Shown here piece by piece: positions 52,938 to 64,000 of a DNA stretch of 64,000 nucleotides (positions within the stretch are counted from its first letter, which is position 1; the number at the start of each line of letters is the position of its first letter). The stretch is taken from the NCBI GenBank assembly GCA_013398175.1, contig VZRZ01007319.1, positions 1,486,174-1,550,173 of the forward strand, in the 5' to 3' direction. Below the pieces are notes generated by a model that saw only the letters and a program-made list of their open reading frames with translations, did not search any database and was not told the DNA's origin. The translations under genes and the position numbers were made by a program. Source of the DNA: Climacteris rufus. Taxonomy: Eukaryota > Chordata > Aves > Passeriformes > Climacteridae.

Positions 52938-55911
52938 TAATCAGAGATGCAATCACACTGCAGCCTTTGCCTCTGCATGGGACTAACAAAAAACCACTAT
53001 AAGAACCTTGTGAACTTTTTATGCCTCTGATAATCCGATCTGAAGCAAAAAGTACGTTTTATATTATTTTCTTTCTTATTCCTCTAATTGTTTATGGGAC
53101 TGAACCTTTCCTTTTGTTCTGTTTTATGAATGCATTAATGCCTGGATCATGGTCATGTCTTTTCTGATCCTATCCTCTCTCAAACTTAGCTGTAAAAGCT
53201 CCTCCTCAGAGGCAAATAGGAAACACGCTCAGGGAGATGTTGCACTAGGGAATTCCAAATGTCATGTTCTTCATTAGAGGTTCTGCTCTGCATATTGTTA
53301 TTCCTGTATACTGCTGAATGGTTTGAAGAAGAGCCTTTCTTTGAAATAACCTTAATTCACACACTTTATCTTTTTTCCCTTAATTCCTAACCTTGTTCTC
53401 TCTCTTCAGCCTCATCCTCCTTCTTACAATCCTCCTAGGATAATCTAACCTGAATGTTTAATTGAAAAATTCTCTATGTATTGTAAAAATGTATGTCATC
53501 TGCATCCATACCTTGGCTTGTAGTACGTGTACTACTTCCTTCTCATCCTTTCTTTTTGTTTTCTGTTTAGAGTGTCAGGACATCAGCTAAAAAGTCTACT
53601 ATGCCACCTTTGTACAATGTCTGATAGTGTGGCCCTGCTCTGAACTGTCCACACTAACTGATCTTTCAGTATCTACCTGCTAAGGCCACAGGAATCAACA
53701 GCCATATTGACAACATACTTGGGAGGGGAAAACACTTCACTCTGTGCCTTTAGAATGGAGAGAGGCAATGTCCCAGATATTCTCTTTTCTTTTTCACCAG
53801 TTCTTGAGTTTGCTCACTTTGAGGCTGCTTTGTTGAAGCTACCTCAGAAGTCTTAACTTTAGCAGGTGGTGACACATAAAACATGAAATACATAATATTT
53901 CTGTTTTCTGTGATCTGCTACCCTGAGAAACAACCTTACCCAGTGGAGTCTGATATCATTAACCTCTCCCCAACCTGGGGCTGACAGACTTTCCAAATTC
54001 TGTTATTGAGAAGTCCACTGATTGTGGAGCTTCACATGCTGTGTACTTGGCATCTTCCACTAAGCAAGTACAGCCATCTGTTTTAGTTCGTCATCATACC
54101 AGTCAGCCCTTCAAAACTTCATGGACAACTTTTTTTAACATTAAAATGCAAAGACCTCCACACAGCAGTAAGGAGGAAGAGAGAATAAATTAGGCAGTGC
54201 TTAGAATAGGAAAGACAGCAACCCTCAGATAAGCTATAGATACTACATTCTCATTTGAATGATAGCATGTTGCTAGGGAGATGGGCAAGAAGAGAATTTG
54301 CAAGGGGTATCTACCTTAAGGAGCAGGGTAAGAGAAGTAGGTTGCCAGCTTCCCATCAGGTAGATGTCAGTTCAGAGCTGAGGACAACATCCACTATACA
54401 AGATACTGCTCTTTATCCCAATCTTCAACTCAAACCTGGGATACATGCTGGGAATCATAAGTGAAAGAGACTGAAGATCTGTAACATAATCTCATTTTTA
54501 CACATCAAGATATTAAGATAGAGAGAAATTAAAAATTTGTTTCAGGTCATCCACCAGCCCAGGAGATGTAGCATTGCCTATCTCATTCAAATAAACCACC
54601 ACATTGAAACAAATCTAAATAGTTGCAGCATTAAATACATGCAGGATTTGGTCCACAGATTGCAGCCACAGGAGTGGAGTTGTACCACCAAGATTCCACA
54701 GAGAGTCTCTGCTACTAGATTGTGATAATTCTGCTAGAAATAGAAACTAAGATCAAAAAGAAAGCAAACAGCAGCTACAATCAAAGTTGCTGAGCATTCC
54801 AAACTAATTTAATCTTCAAAACACAATTCTTTCCAAATAAAGATGTTTAGAAACAGCAGCTTAGCAGTTCTAAGCATGCGAGCGCCATCACCAGAGAGAG
54901 CTTCATCCTCTGGGGAATTGGAAATACTCATCTATGCTCCCTGCATTATAATCAGCCAATCTCGTTATGCCTTCCTGCTTTATAATTATAGATCTTACTA
55001 ACAAAGATGAATTTCATGAAAAATAGACATTACAAATTGCATAGTTTTCAAAAGAAGAGGGAATAATTTCGTTTTGGACGCCAATGAGAATGTTTCTACA
55101 TTTAGTTAGAAAGTTTAGGTCTAGTTAATCCCCACCTACCCAGCCTCAGGTTCCTTTTCAACTGTTCTTTTTGTGTTAAGCAGGACAAGCAGGATGTCAA
55201 TTATGACATGGGGATGACTGGGTGGCCAGAGCATGTGGCTTGTTAGGTGCCACCAACTCAATGGCACATTGAACAGCTCATCTGTGTCCAGAAAGGTCAC
55301 AGCATTTTCCTGCAACCTGCAGTAAGATGGGAGGTTTGGAAAGACATAAGCTCCCACTGCATGTACAAAACCAGGATATGATTAGTGTCCAACAGTAAAG
55401 TGGACTGGGGGAACAAGTACAGTTTACCAAGTCTGTGAGAAGCAGGTGTTGGTCTGATGTTTTTTCCCTATCATAAGTTCTCCTTGAAGACAACTATGAC
55501 TGTGACAGTGACAGTAAAATCTCCCCAAATTCCTGAAAGAATTCCACATTTGAGTCTGTGGGATGGAAAGGGATCACTTACATAGTGATTAATCAGTTGG
55601 TTTTAAACTTGCTAAGGAAAAGAACCGGTAGGACTGGGAACTGACTGTAGCTTGTGGTTGGGTCCCATTTTTAAAAAGGAATCTCATACAAAGTCTTTTT
55701 CCACAGAGAAAGAGAGAGCAAGAACTGGGAATTTTCTTTATGTCAGTTTTGAGTATCTACCTTTAATGTTAAAAACTGAATCCTGGCAATACCCTGTATA
55801 ACACTGAGATTATTCTGATACAGTTCTATTCTTACATACTGTTCCATTACTGGTATTCTAGTATTAGAGGAAGGAAAAGAATAAGAAACTGTACTTGGTG
55901 TAAACTTTCTA
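52938..55911. other. Noncoding, mostly featureless
   Basis: T/C-rich patches near 53350-53420. The possible MIR/L2-like piece at 54500 is listed separately. No gene recognised. Confidence 0.55.
54500..54600 (+). repeat. Possible MIR/L2-like fragment
   Basis: The text 'ctcatttttacacatcaaga' followed by 'agatagagagaaattaaaaa' and 'caggtcatccaccagcc' follows the layout of the old 'ccattttacagatgaggaaa ... gaggttaa ... aaggtca' block. It is diverged and supported by eye only. Confidence 0.3.
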
Positions 55912-56170
55912 GCAGGGCCTATGGGATAGCACAAAGAGTAATGGTTTTAAACTCAAATATAGATTAGGTACATGGAAGAAGTTCTTTACTGTGAGGGTGG
56001 TGAGACACTGGAACAGGTTGCCAAGAGTGGTGGCAGATGGAAACACTCAAGGTCAGGTTGGATGGGGCTCTGAGACATCTAGTGAAGATGTCTCTGCTCA
56101 TTGTAGGGGAGTTGGATTAGATGACCTTTAAAGGTCCCTGCTAACACAAACCACTGTATGATTCTATGAC
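55912..56170 (+). mobile_element. CR1 LINE, 5'-truncated 3' end
   Basis: The plus strand runs from the 'atggttttaaactcaaa' block through 'gtgagacactggaacaggtt' (the HWNRLP equivalent, here with an altered reading) to 'gttggattagatgacctttaa'. It ends 'gtatgattctatga' at 56157-56170. The edges on the 5' side are approximate. Confidence 0.9.
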
Positions 56171-57789
56171 TTGATGAATGGCAATGAGAAAACAACTGTA
56201 CATTGAATGTAATACACACACCCATCCTCACCTGTGCCCCTCGAGGACAGGACACAGGAGTGTGGTATATGAAGTGAAGCTGAGCATAGGAAAAGGGGGA
56301 GGAAAGGTGTTGTAATATTTCTTTCTCACTACCCAAATATATTTTATAGGCAATAAATTAAATTCATTTTCACCAAGTCTATTTTGGCCATAACAGTAAA
56401 TAGTAAATAATCTTCTTGTCTTTATCTGGACCCATGAATTGTCCTCTGCCTGTTGCTCTTCCTATTTTCTCCCTCTGTCCTGCTGAGGAGTGGGGAGTAA
56501 TAGAGTGGCTAGGTAGAAGTCTGATCCTCAGCTACAGCTAACCCACCACAGAAACAAATGATTAAACCTCTTTAATCCCAAAAATGAGGAGGCATCTGTT
56601 TACTTCAGCTCCAATGTGTCTCTAAAAAGCTTTCATAATAATTACTGCACCTTAAACTCAGGACTGCTTTGATGACAACAGTCTTTAGGCAAGACAAAGC
56701 ATAATCTTCCCACTATCAACAGGGAGTCCTGTTTCAGTATACCACAGATAACTGCTACAGTTTAAAGGCAATAAAGTAATTTTGCTCATTTGTGAGTATT
56801 GTTTCTTATATGAAATATCTTTAACAGTTGATAAAAGGAATGAACTTAACCAAGCTGCAAGCTGTGTGAAAAGAAGCGAATGAAAAATTCATTTCTTAAA
56901 AGAAGGCACCACGACAAAAAAGCAAATTAAGAAATATTAATATTCAGCTCCACTCTTTCTCTTTGCAAGAGCTGGCTGGAAGAATTCTTGAAAAACAGGT
57001 TTCAAATGATAAATGCCAATTTGACAGAAGATAATTGATGGAAGAATGCATCTATTCACTGAAATTGCTCAGCAGGAACCTTGTTCACCTGTCAGACTCT
57101 GCAGGCTGATGAATTTCTGTTAGACAGCTCCCATGCTCCAGGGAAGAAGAGGAGGACCTCCATGTCTGAAGCCTGTGAGCTTTGGACTTCCAGGTCAGCA
57201 AGGCAGTGAGAAATCCTTCTGCAGTGTCTGGAATGTAGCGCCTTGAAATCACTGAACACAGATGCTGTACTGTGAAAATAATAATCATGCCTTACAGACA
57301 TAAAGCTGGCCTCAGACAAAAATGTGTACTGCTTTGACATATCAGGCCTAAATGGCCTCCTTAAAGAAAAGAATTCTGTTTACAAAAATGGGAGAATCTG
57401 CCTTGTGCCTGTGGATCAGTAAATCCGACCATCCACCACCTATGCTTTTAACCTCATGAGACTGCAAAAGTCCTTGAAGAGATGTATCTGACATTTTATA
57501 ATTTAAGCATTTTGCTTTGCTGCATCAGGATTCATCTTTCACTTTTTCTGGAAAAAAACCAGCATAATATTAGTGCAAAACTGTTAAATATTCCGTTAAG
57601 TTACACTCATATAACCTCACTAACTTCAGTAGGTATTAAACCTTTGCAAATGGTTCTCCCTCTAATGACACTAAAAAATCAAAAGTGTCAGCAACTCTGT
57701 TGCCTTGAGTAATCTAAGTTAGATCTAACAGTTCTGATAATTTTATTAACTTTGATGGACTTTGAGATTCTTTTTTTCTGAATTGCAAG
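56171..57789. other. Noncoding upstream of the candidate terminal exon
   Basis: If the exon at 57790 is real, this is the 3' part of its preceding intron. No upstream exon with a clear donor was identified here. Minus-strand frames at 57085-57340 carry no recognised motif. Confidence 0.45.
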
Positions 57790-58310
57790 TATTATGTGAC
57801 AGTAACGGCGAGGCTGTTTTCCCAAGGAAGAGAAGAAGGAAGCGAAGAAGGAAGCTCACAAGGAACTACACCGCAAGGCCTCCTCTTCCTAAACCTATGA
57901 GCCCATTGAGCATTTCAGGCTTCAGAGAGACACACAGTTCTCAGAGACAGCAAATTCCCACACATTTTGTGAAAACTGATGGCTGGAGATGGATGGAAAT
58001 CAGTGCTCCCACTAAGGCAGAGCCAGCTGCAGTTCAGCCAGTTGGCCGATCACGGCGGGTGCAACGAGCAGGCAATCGGCACGCGCGCGCTTCAGCAGCG
58101 GCATATGCTGCCACGTTCTCAGCCAAACTGGCAAAAGACATGAGGAGGAGCTGGAAGAAGTACTGGAGCACAGAGAATAGGAAGGACTAAGGAAAGTGGG
58201 AGACAAAAATAGTTTTAAAAACTTCATTAGTTCCACTGTTGACAGAACCACTTCGTTTGGTACCTTAAAATGGCAGATTTTGCCTTGAATAAAGGAATAT
58301 ATGAATCTTA
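57790..58310 (+). CDS. Candidate terminal coding exon of an unrecognised basic protein, with 3' UTR
   Basis: The frame is open from before the acceptor to the TAA at 58188-58190. Upstream are a branch-site-like TATTAAC (57744-57750), a T-rich tract (about 57769-57780) and an AG at 57788-57789, so the exon would start at 57790 with a codon split after its first base. An AATAAA lies at 58288-58293, fitting a 3' end near 58310. The predicted C-terminal segment is about 133 residues: a basic cluster near its start (KRRRKRRRK), a Pro/Ser-rich middle, a WRW motif, an Ala-rich stretch and a basic, Trp-containing end (RSWKKYW). CpG is clearly denser than in the flanks, as is usual for exons in CpG-poor genomes. 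The basic cluster could be a nuclear localisation or heparin-binding patch, but it is encoded by a purine run. A competing AG at 57765-57766 weakens the splice model. I do not recognise the family; a lncRNA exon or chance frame remains possible. Confidence 0.45.
58288..58293 (+). promoter_or_regulatory. AATAAA polyadenylation signal
   Basis: This canonical hexamer lies about 100 bases after the TAA that closes the frame at 57790-58190, a normal spacing for a short 3' UTR. AATAAA is common in AT-rich DNA, so its value comes only from its position after the candidate exon. Confidence 0.4.
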
Positions 58311-59424
58311 TGCAAAAGACACATGGATTCTGCCTTTTAGTCTGTATTTCTTCAAGTGATGATTTATTTATATAAGATGCATTTTACTGGAGCTTATGTT
58401 TCATTTGTGTATGGAACGAAAAACAGGTTGTTCTTTTTTATATAAGTACCAAGGAAATGTAAAGCGAGAGGTGCTGAAAAGGATTTTCCAAAAGGAGAAT
58501 GAATGGAAGCAGGTGATGCATTCTTATTCTGGTAATGACAGAAGAGACTAATGGCATCATCAATACCTGTAGGTAAACTCAAATAATTTGAACTCAATAG
58601 AATCACTACATTTTAGTAAACAAAGCTGGATTGCTTTTCCTTTTCCAAAGTCTGTTCTTCAGCCTGGCTGACAATATGAAGACACTGAATGGTCAATTTA
58701 AAATCCAATAACTTTTGCAAAAAACTAAAATCGTCTGATACAAATTAGATAGCTAAGATTTTCCTGTCGCTGCAAAAATGAAAGTATTACAGCCACTACA
58801 TGAAGTCATACATGCACACACATGTACATCTACATACATAAAATATTATGTATATTTCATTATTAGTTTTTTTCCTAGTCATATTTAGGCTCGTCATAGT
58901 AAAGAAAAAAAAAAGCATGGAGTCTCATGCTGAAATAAGTCACTGGACTATCATAAATGCATAAGGCTGAGAATCTTGATGAGACCTGATTTCTAGTTAT
59001 ACAACAATTTCATAAGTAACTGCTGGGTATTTAAAATCTTGTATGTTTGTATGTATTTGAATCTTAATTTACTGATATTCAGAAAGCATTTTCAGAACTC
59101 TCAGTATCAAATGAGCTGATTTGAAATTACTGAATTACTCCTAGACACTGATGACTAATTGGAAGCAAAAAACATAGCACTGGCTGATTAAAGCAATACA
59201 GTAAAGGCATTACAGCAAGAATCAAAGAATCACCATTTTACATCAGCCTTCCACATAAAACCTAGGGAAACCTCTACTTTCAAAGATCTGTGCCTTCAGT
59301 GTACAGATTACTTCTAAAAGTTGTATGTATGAGTAAAAAGGAAGTACCAATGAACCAATAAATGGTCATAAGCTGAAAACTTAATATGGTACTCCAAGAA
59401 AATAGAATTATACAGACATCAGTG
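58311..59424. other. Noncoding, no recognised feature
   Basis: AT-rich. A short CA/TA-rich simple patch lies near 58808-58846. Confidence 0.6.
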
Positions 59425-60070
59425 AATCACAGAAGGGTAGGTTTTGGCAGGGACCTCTGGAGTCCATCTGACCCCAGCCCCCTACCCTAGTAGGGTCACC
59501 TAGAGCCAGTTGCCCAGGACCATGTCCAGGTGGCTTTTGAGTTTCTCCATGGAGGAAGAGTCCAACGCCTCTCTGGGCAACCTTTGCCAGTGTTTGGTCA
59601 CTCTGACAGTGAAAAAGCATTTCCTGATGTGCAAAGGGAACCTCCCATGTTTCAGTTTGTGCCTGATGTATTTGGTCCTGTCACTGCTCACCACTGAAAA
59701 GAGCCTGGCTCTTTTCACTCTCCCTTCAGGTGTATGATACCTGATGAAATCTTGATAAAGTCTTCCGTGAACCTTATCTTCTCAAGGTGGAACAGCCCCA
59801 GCTCTCTCAGCCTTTCTTCACTGGAAGGATTCCCCAGTTCCTTCATCATCTTTGTAGCCCTTCACCAGACTCTCTCCACTATGCCCATGTCTCCCTTGTA
59901 CTTGGGAGCCCAGAACTGGACACAGAACTGCAGGTGTGGCTTTACCAGTGCTGAAAAGAGGGGAAAGATCATCTTATTTGACCTCCTGTCACTACTCCCA
60001 GTGCATCCTCCTGGTGTAGTACAGGGTTCCATTAATATCCTTTTGCTACAAGGGCACATTGTTGGCTCAG
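59425..60070 (-). mobile_element. CR1 LINE, 5'-truncated copy, RT C-terminus plus 3' UTR
   Basis: The minus strand encodes LVKPHLQFCVQFWAPKYKGD (within 59862-60080) and, downstream, FPLHIRKCFFTVRVTKHWQR (within 59500-59718). It then enters the 3' UTR, ending near 59425 with the complement of 'gaatcacagaagggtaggtt'. At the 5' side, the text near 60045-60066 is still CR1-like (antisense of 'gagccaacaatgtgccctt'). Frameshifts break the frame between blocks. Confidence 0.92.
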
Positions 60071-60602
60071 GATACACCACATGCAGTTATATTCCTAAAA
60101 TATATTTTATTCTTGTTCAACATATTGTTTAAACACACAGAGTGACTTGGCAACAGCAAGACATATGTGAGCAAAGTCCTTAACATTACTGCCATGTACA
60201 GACAGTGCCAATATGAAGAACAGGGATTAGGTCTGTGTACTGCTTACTCAGTAAAAGTTAATTTCTTAGTGGAAGCTACTGGATGCAGGATACAGCTAAG
60301 AAAAGAATAAATAAAAACTTGGTATCTTATAAAGCTAATGGAGGTTCAGAGATGCAAGAGCAAAGAACTCGAAGCTAGACTTTTAAAGCTAGTCCTTGAA
60401 TACATATCTTTGGAGTGAAACCAGCTTCTAGTTTAAAACCTGAGAGCAGTTCAGAGTCCTTGTATCTCCCTGTCCTACTGCTCGAGTGCACAATGAATCT
60501 ACACAATAAACCCATGCTGAATGGCACAGAACTGCTCTATGAGAACAATGGGATATTTGGCTACCAGACATGGATATCATTGCTATGTAAACAATACAGA
60601 AT

Positions 60603-60628
60603 TATTGCTATACTATAATATAGCAATA
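60603..60628. repeat. Perfect 10-bp inverted repeat with 6-base loop
   Basis: TATTGCTATA (60603-60612) and TATAGCAATA (60619-60628) flank CTATAA. It is AT-rich, so the hairpin is weak and likely incidental. Confidence 0.8.
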
Positions 60629-61705
60629 TTAACATTTTAAAAGTTACAAGTTGAATACATGAATTATTGAAACAATGTTTGATACCCTGCACTGAAATAA
60701 CTTAAATAATTTCTGAAAGAAGTAAATTTCCTTCTTGGAAGGCCATGCTGGAAATACTCTAGGTTTATTTTTATTGTCATTTCCCAGCAGAAAGGAAGTA
60801 TGATACATTTGAAAGCCTGTGATTATCTTAGGAAAGTATACATACTGGGAAAGCTTTCTGGTTATGAATAGCATTTATAACTCTTCTGAGAACAAAAATA
60901 ATATTCTCAAGTGTTACCTAATTCCCTTACTCTGCCATAACTGTTGCTTTTCTCTGCTGCTGGGAAAAGTCAAGGTTTCACATTCATCTCTCAAGGCAAT
61001 GTATTTCCTCTTTCTCACTTTAGGACACATATTTTGCTGAAGACTCTATAAGCCTCCCATGAATTTCATGTCAGAGCCTTGGTCTGAACAACATTAACCT
61101 CACACACTCTCACTCCTGAAAAGTCCATACCATGAAGACTTTCCACAGAAGCCAATACTATATCTCACAGACAAGTCTAATCCCATTTTTCCATTTTGTG
61201 TCCTGGGATATACAGGTCAGAATGACAAAACATAGTGTCTTAAATCTGACACTGAAATGTTTTTATTTTCAGATGTTGCAGAATTGGCACATCTCACTTT
61301 TAATGATCTCAAAAGCCTGTGTCAATTTCAGGCACCTAAATAAGAGCATTTGGCCTCTTTGTCTCAGTGTTTCTCATATGAACAATATTTGTCTATGAAA
61401 TGGACCTTGATATTCAGCAATGATAGCTGCTTTCCAAGTGAAAAGCATACCTAAAAAAAAAAAAGGAAAATAAAACAGAGAGAGACAACACTTTAAATCA
61501 AAACTCGCCTGTGCAATTCTCAGGTCCAGCCTGAAGTGATGTAACTTGAAATATGGAGTACTTTCCAGGAGGATGAGATACTTTTACTGTAGCTAGTAAA
61601 GCAACTCTGGGTTGTCACAACAACTGTAAATAGACAGATAAAATAAATCAAACTAACAAAATGGACTGTGATAAGAAAGTTCTGCAGAAGTACAAGAACC
61701 ATTCA

Positions 61706-61736
61706 ATTTCATTTCATTCCATTCCATTCCATTCAA
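61706..61736 (+). repeat. Short (ATTCC)n microsatellite
   Basis: 'atttcatttc' runs into 'attccattccattccattc', giving about six pentanucleotide units, the first two with T in place of C. Too short to be a satellite block. Confidence 0.9.
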
Positions 61737-62001
61737 ACTGAATTGTGCTCAATAAATAAAATACAACATGATGATTAAAAAAAAAAAGCTCTGTCTCCAG
61801 CCTACTTACAGCATAAGTGGATTAGAGTCTATGCATAATGGACTAGTAAACAGCAAACCCATATAAAATGAGGAAAGAGAAATTTGATTTCAAACACTGA
61901 AACAGTATGAAGTTGACAATTGCACAGAGTTATTAGCCAAATGCTAGGCAGTCAGCCAGAAGGCTTCAACAAAAATTGCCTTAAGCAAGAGCAGCAACTA
62001 A

Positions 62002-62035
62002 GGGGAGGAGTTAACGGGGGAAAAAAGGGGGGGGG
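62002..62035 (+). other. G-rich tract, possible G-quadruplex
   Basis: G tracts of 4 (62002-62005), 5 (62016-62020) and 9 (62027-62035) bases are separated by short loops; the last can supply two tracts. This meets the usual pattern for a quadruplex-forming sequence and is isolated in otherwise AT-rich DNA. Confidence 0.6.
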
Positions 62036-64000
62036 AATCCATTAAATTGACTCATGGGATGATATTTGTCACCAGAAAGGCCAGAATGACAGATGATTAA
62101 GATCTTGTCGATGGAAAGAAAGTGCAAAAAACAAGAGCAGATGTATTGTAAGAGGAAGTCAGTGAAATTAGCAGTATATTATCAAATACAAATCTAGAAA
62201 ACTCCTCCATTAATAGCAAAAGGACAGCCATTTTATTCTGTTAGTCTGTTGTAATTCCCTTTAGAGTTCACTTGGATAATGAGTGATTAATGTCTGTGTG
62301 CCTAAAACTAAAACTGTGTCCTAATTGGGTTTGGCTGAGCTAATTGCCTCTGATCAATAAAACTGACACATAATATGCTTGTCCTTCAAGAATCTCACTC
62401 TGGTTATCATTCCACCTTCCTCAAACCATGCTTCTGACATCCAGGGGAACAGAAATTGGTCACATTAATAGAAAATTGGAAGTAACACAGAAGAACTTAG
62501 AGCAGTAAGCACTGGGGAAATGTGTATTTTATTTGACTAAAAGCCCCTTGTGCTTCACGACACATCCCACCCACTCGCAGCAGCTTCCCACACGTTTGCA
62601 GTCCCTTCTCTGCAAACAGCATCCTTACACTCTTCCCTTACACCAGCACAGAGACTCCAGACTGGGAATACAGCAATGGAAGGGGAGTCCCCCAGAACAT
62701 CTCCAAAACACACAAGCTGTGCTAAAGTTCTCTCATATCCCCATGCCCCTGTGAGCACAGCTACAGTCAGATCAGCATTTTCTGGTGCTGCAGTGACACA
62801 GAAAACACACAACTTCTTCCTCAAACCAACCAATTATGCTTTATAGCCCAGGGGAACATCTAATCATACAATGCAATGCCTACTCCAGCAAAATGACACA
62901 CAAGTGCAACACAAACAGCAGACACAACATAACTTCTTAATACCACACCAAATATTATTGTATGGCATTCATTCACACTTCATACATCTTTTTAATTTCC
63001 TTGACAACAAGGTCAAGGTTAGTTACATGCAGTCTATACTAGTATGTTTTCTAACTGGCAAGCTAAACGTGCCTGGCACTGGCAGCTGCCCTCTGTAAGG
63101 CCATGGGATCCTCCTCCTAAGACACAGCAGCAGGGCTTCTTTTTAAGTCCACTTGCTACCAAGTGCATCCCCTCAGATAATTTCCACAGAAGTGGCAACG
63201 TAAGAGTCATTGGAAATGGCATAAACTAGCACTCTTCTAGGAGCAGGGACATGAGGCTCTTGTTTCTGCTTTTTTTTTCCAGACTTCCAGCTTAACCAGG
63301 AGAAAGGAGCTTATAAAAACATGTGACTATGTCAAATACCAAATGGCCACTATACACTGAGTTTGATGCCGCTCAAACCAGCAGAGGTTTTTAAGGTGTC
63401 CTTCTGGCATGAAATAAGCCATGAACTTAATACATTATCAGTAAAATGTTGCTCATTTAAGATACATGCACTGCCAGAGAAACAAGAACTCGCACATCTC
63501 TATTTTGTTTTTCCATACACAGCCGTGCCCTCTAGTGGAACCAGCTGGTTCACTGCCTGTTCAGTCCTCTCAAAACCAGCACAGTCTGAACTTCATTCAG
63601 CAGCTGCAGTTACGACGCTCTCTTTCTTTTTGGAAGCTGCTGTATTAACTTTGAAGTATTTAATTGTACAGAAGTTTCAAGATACTAAGAGAATCCAAAC
63701 GATAAAGTTTTAAATGAAGTCCTCAATTTTGAGGTATCCTTCCTATTAGTTGTTATTTTGAAGAGGATCCTGCTTTGTGATCTTTTAATGTCAAAGTCAA
63801 TTCAACTAATTTGGGAAGAAACAAAAGGAATTGCAGTAATCTGGAACCACTGCTGATCTATTCCAATACTTTAATAGAAAAAGCATATGAAAATGACAAA
63901 AAACTTCAGTAATAATAGAATTTACAGTTTCAGGCCCAATTTTCATTTGCAGGCTCACTGGTGGAGAAACAGCCAGAGCTCACAATCTTATGGAGTATTA

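Larger units (their letters stand above)
60071..64000. other. Noncoding; possible regulatory block near 62220-62390
   Basis: No genes recognised. The stretch 62220-62390 holds clustered homeodomain-like cores (TAATTG, ATTAATG) in non-repetitive sequence. An acceptor-like T9CCAG lies near 63272-63283, followed by only about 25 open codons. The 116-codon frame at 63363-63713 has no recognised motif. Confidence 0.45.

Noticed and set aside
59734..60132. 132-codon plus-strand frame as a gene
   Set aside because: It is the antisense shadow of a minus-strand CR1 copy.
1..64000. tRNA, rRNA, CRISPR arrays, bacterial operons or intact endogenous retroviruses
   Set aside because: Read for and not seen. 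No cloverleaf-like conserved boxes, regular spacer arrays, or gag/pol-type frames were recognised.

Overview
The window reads as vertebrate nuclear DNA, most likely from a bird. It is AT-rich and CpG-poor, has no prokaryote-style gene packing, and its only abundant recognisable repeat is the CR1 LINE with its typical avian 3' end (antisense text such as 'gggttggaagggacctt', sense ends such as 'attctatgattctgtg'). I see no Alu, B1 or L1 elements. I cannot name the species or the chromosomal locus.

Layout: almost the whole window is intergenic or intronic. Nine CR1 segments are visible. Plus-strand copies lie at about 9.9-10.9, 36.2-36.9, 52.9 and 55.9-56.2 kb. Minus-strand copies lie at about 17.7-18.0, 20.35-21.02, 29.5-29.9, 39.1 and 59.4-60.1 kb. 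Most are 5'-truncated pieces of the reverse-transcriptase C-terminus plus 3' UTR. The 9.9-10.9 kb copy holds the end of the endonuclease region and a 3' end but lacks the reverse transcriptase between them. Several older, L2/MIR-like fragments are suggested at about 1.9, 5.7-7.0, 42.1 and 54.5 kb. Short tandem duplications, hairpins and one G-rich tract make up the rest.

No gene could be identified by name. The best coding candidate is on the plus strand at 57790-58190: a branch-site-like motif, a polypyrimidine tract and an AG are followed by about 133 codons rich in Arg and Lys and unusually rich in CpG, a TAA stop, and an AATAAA signal about 100 bases later. It looks like the terminal exon of a gene whose earlier exons lie upstream, possibly outside the window, but I do not recognise the protein. 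The other long open frames, including 182 codons at 2858-3406 and 170 codons at 37166-37678, lack supporting signals and may be chance. I see no tRNA, rRNA, CRISPR or operon structure, and no clear evidence of a new multi-gene system.
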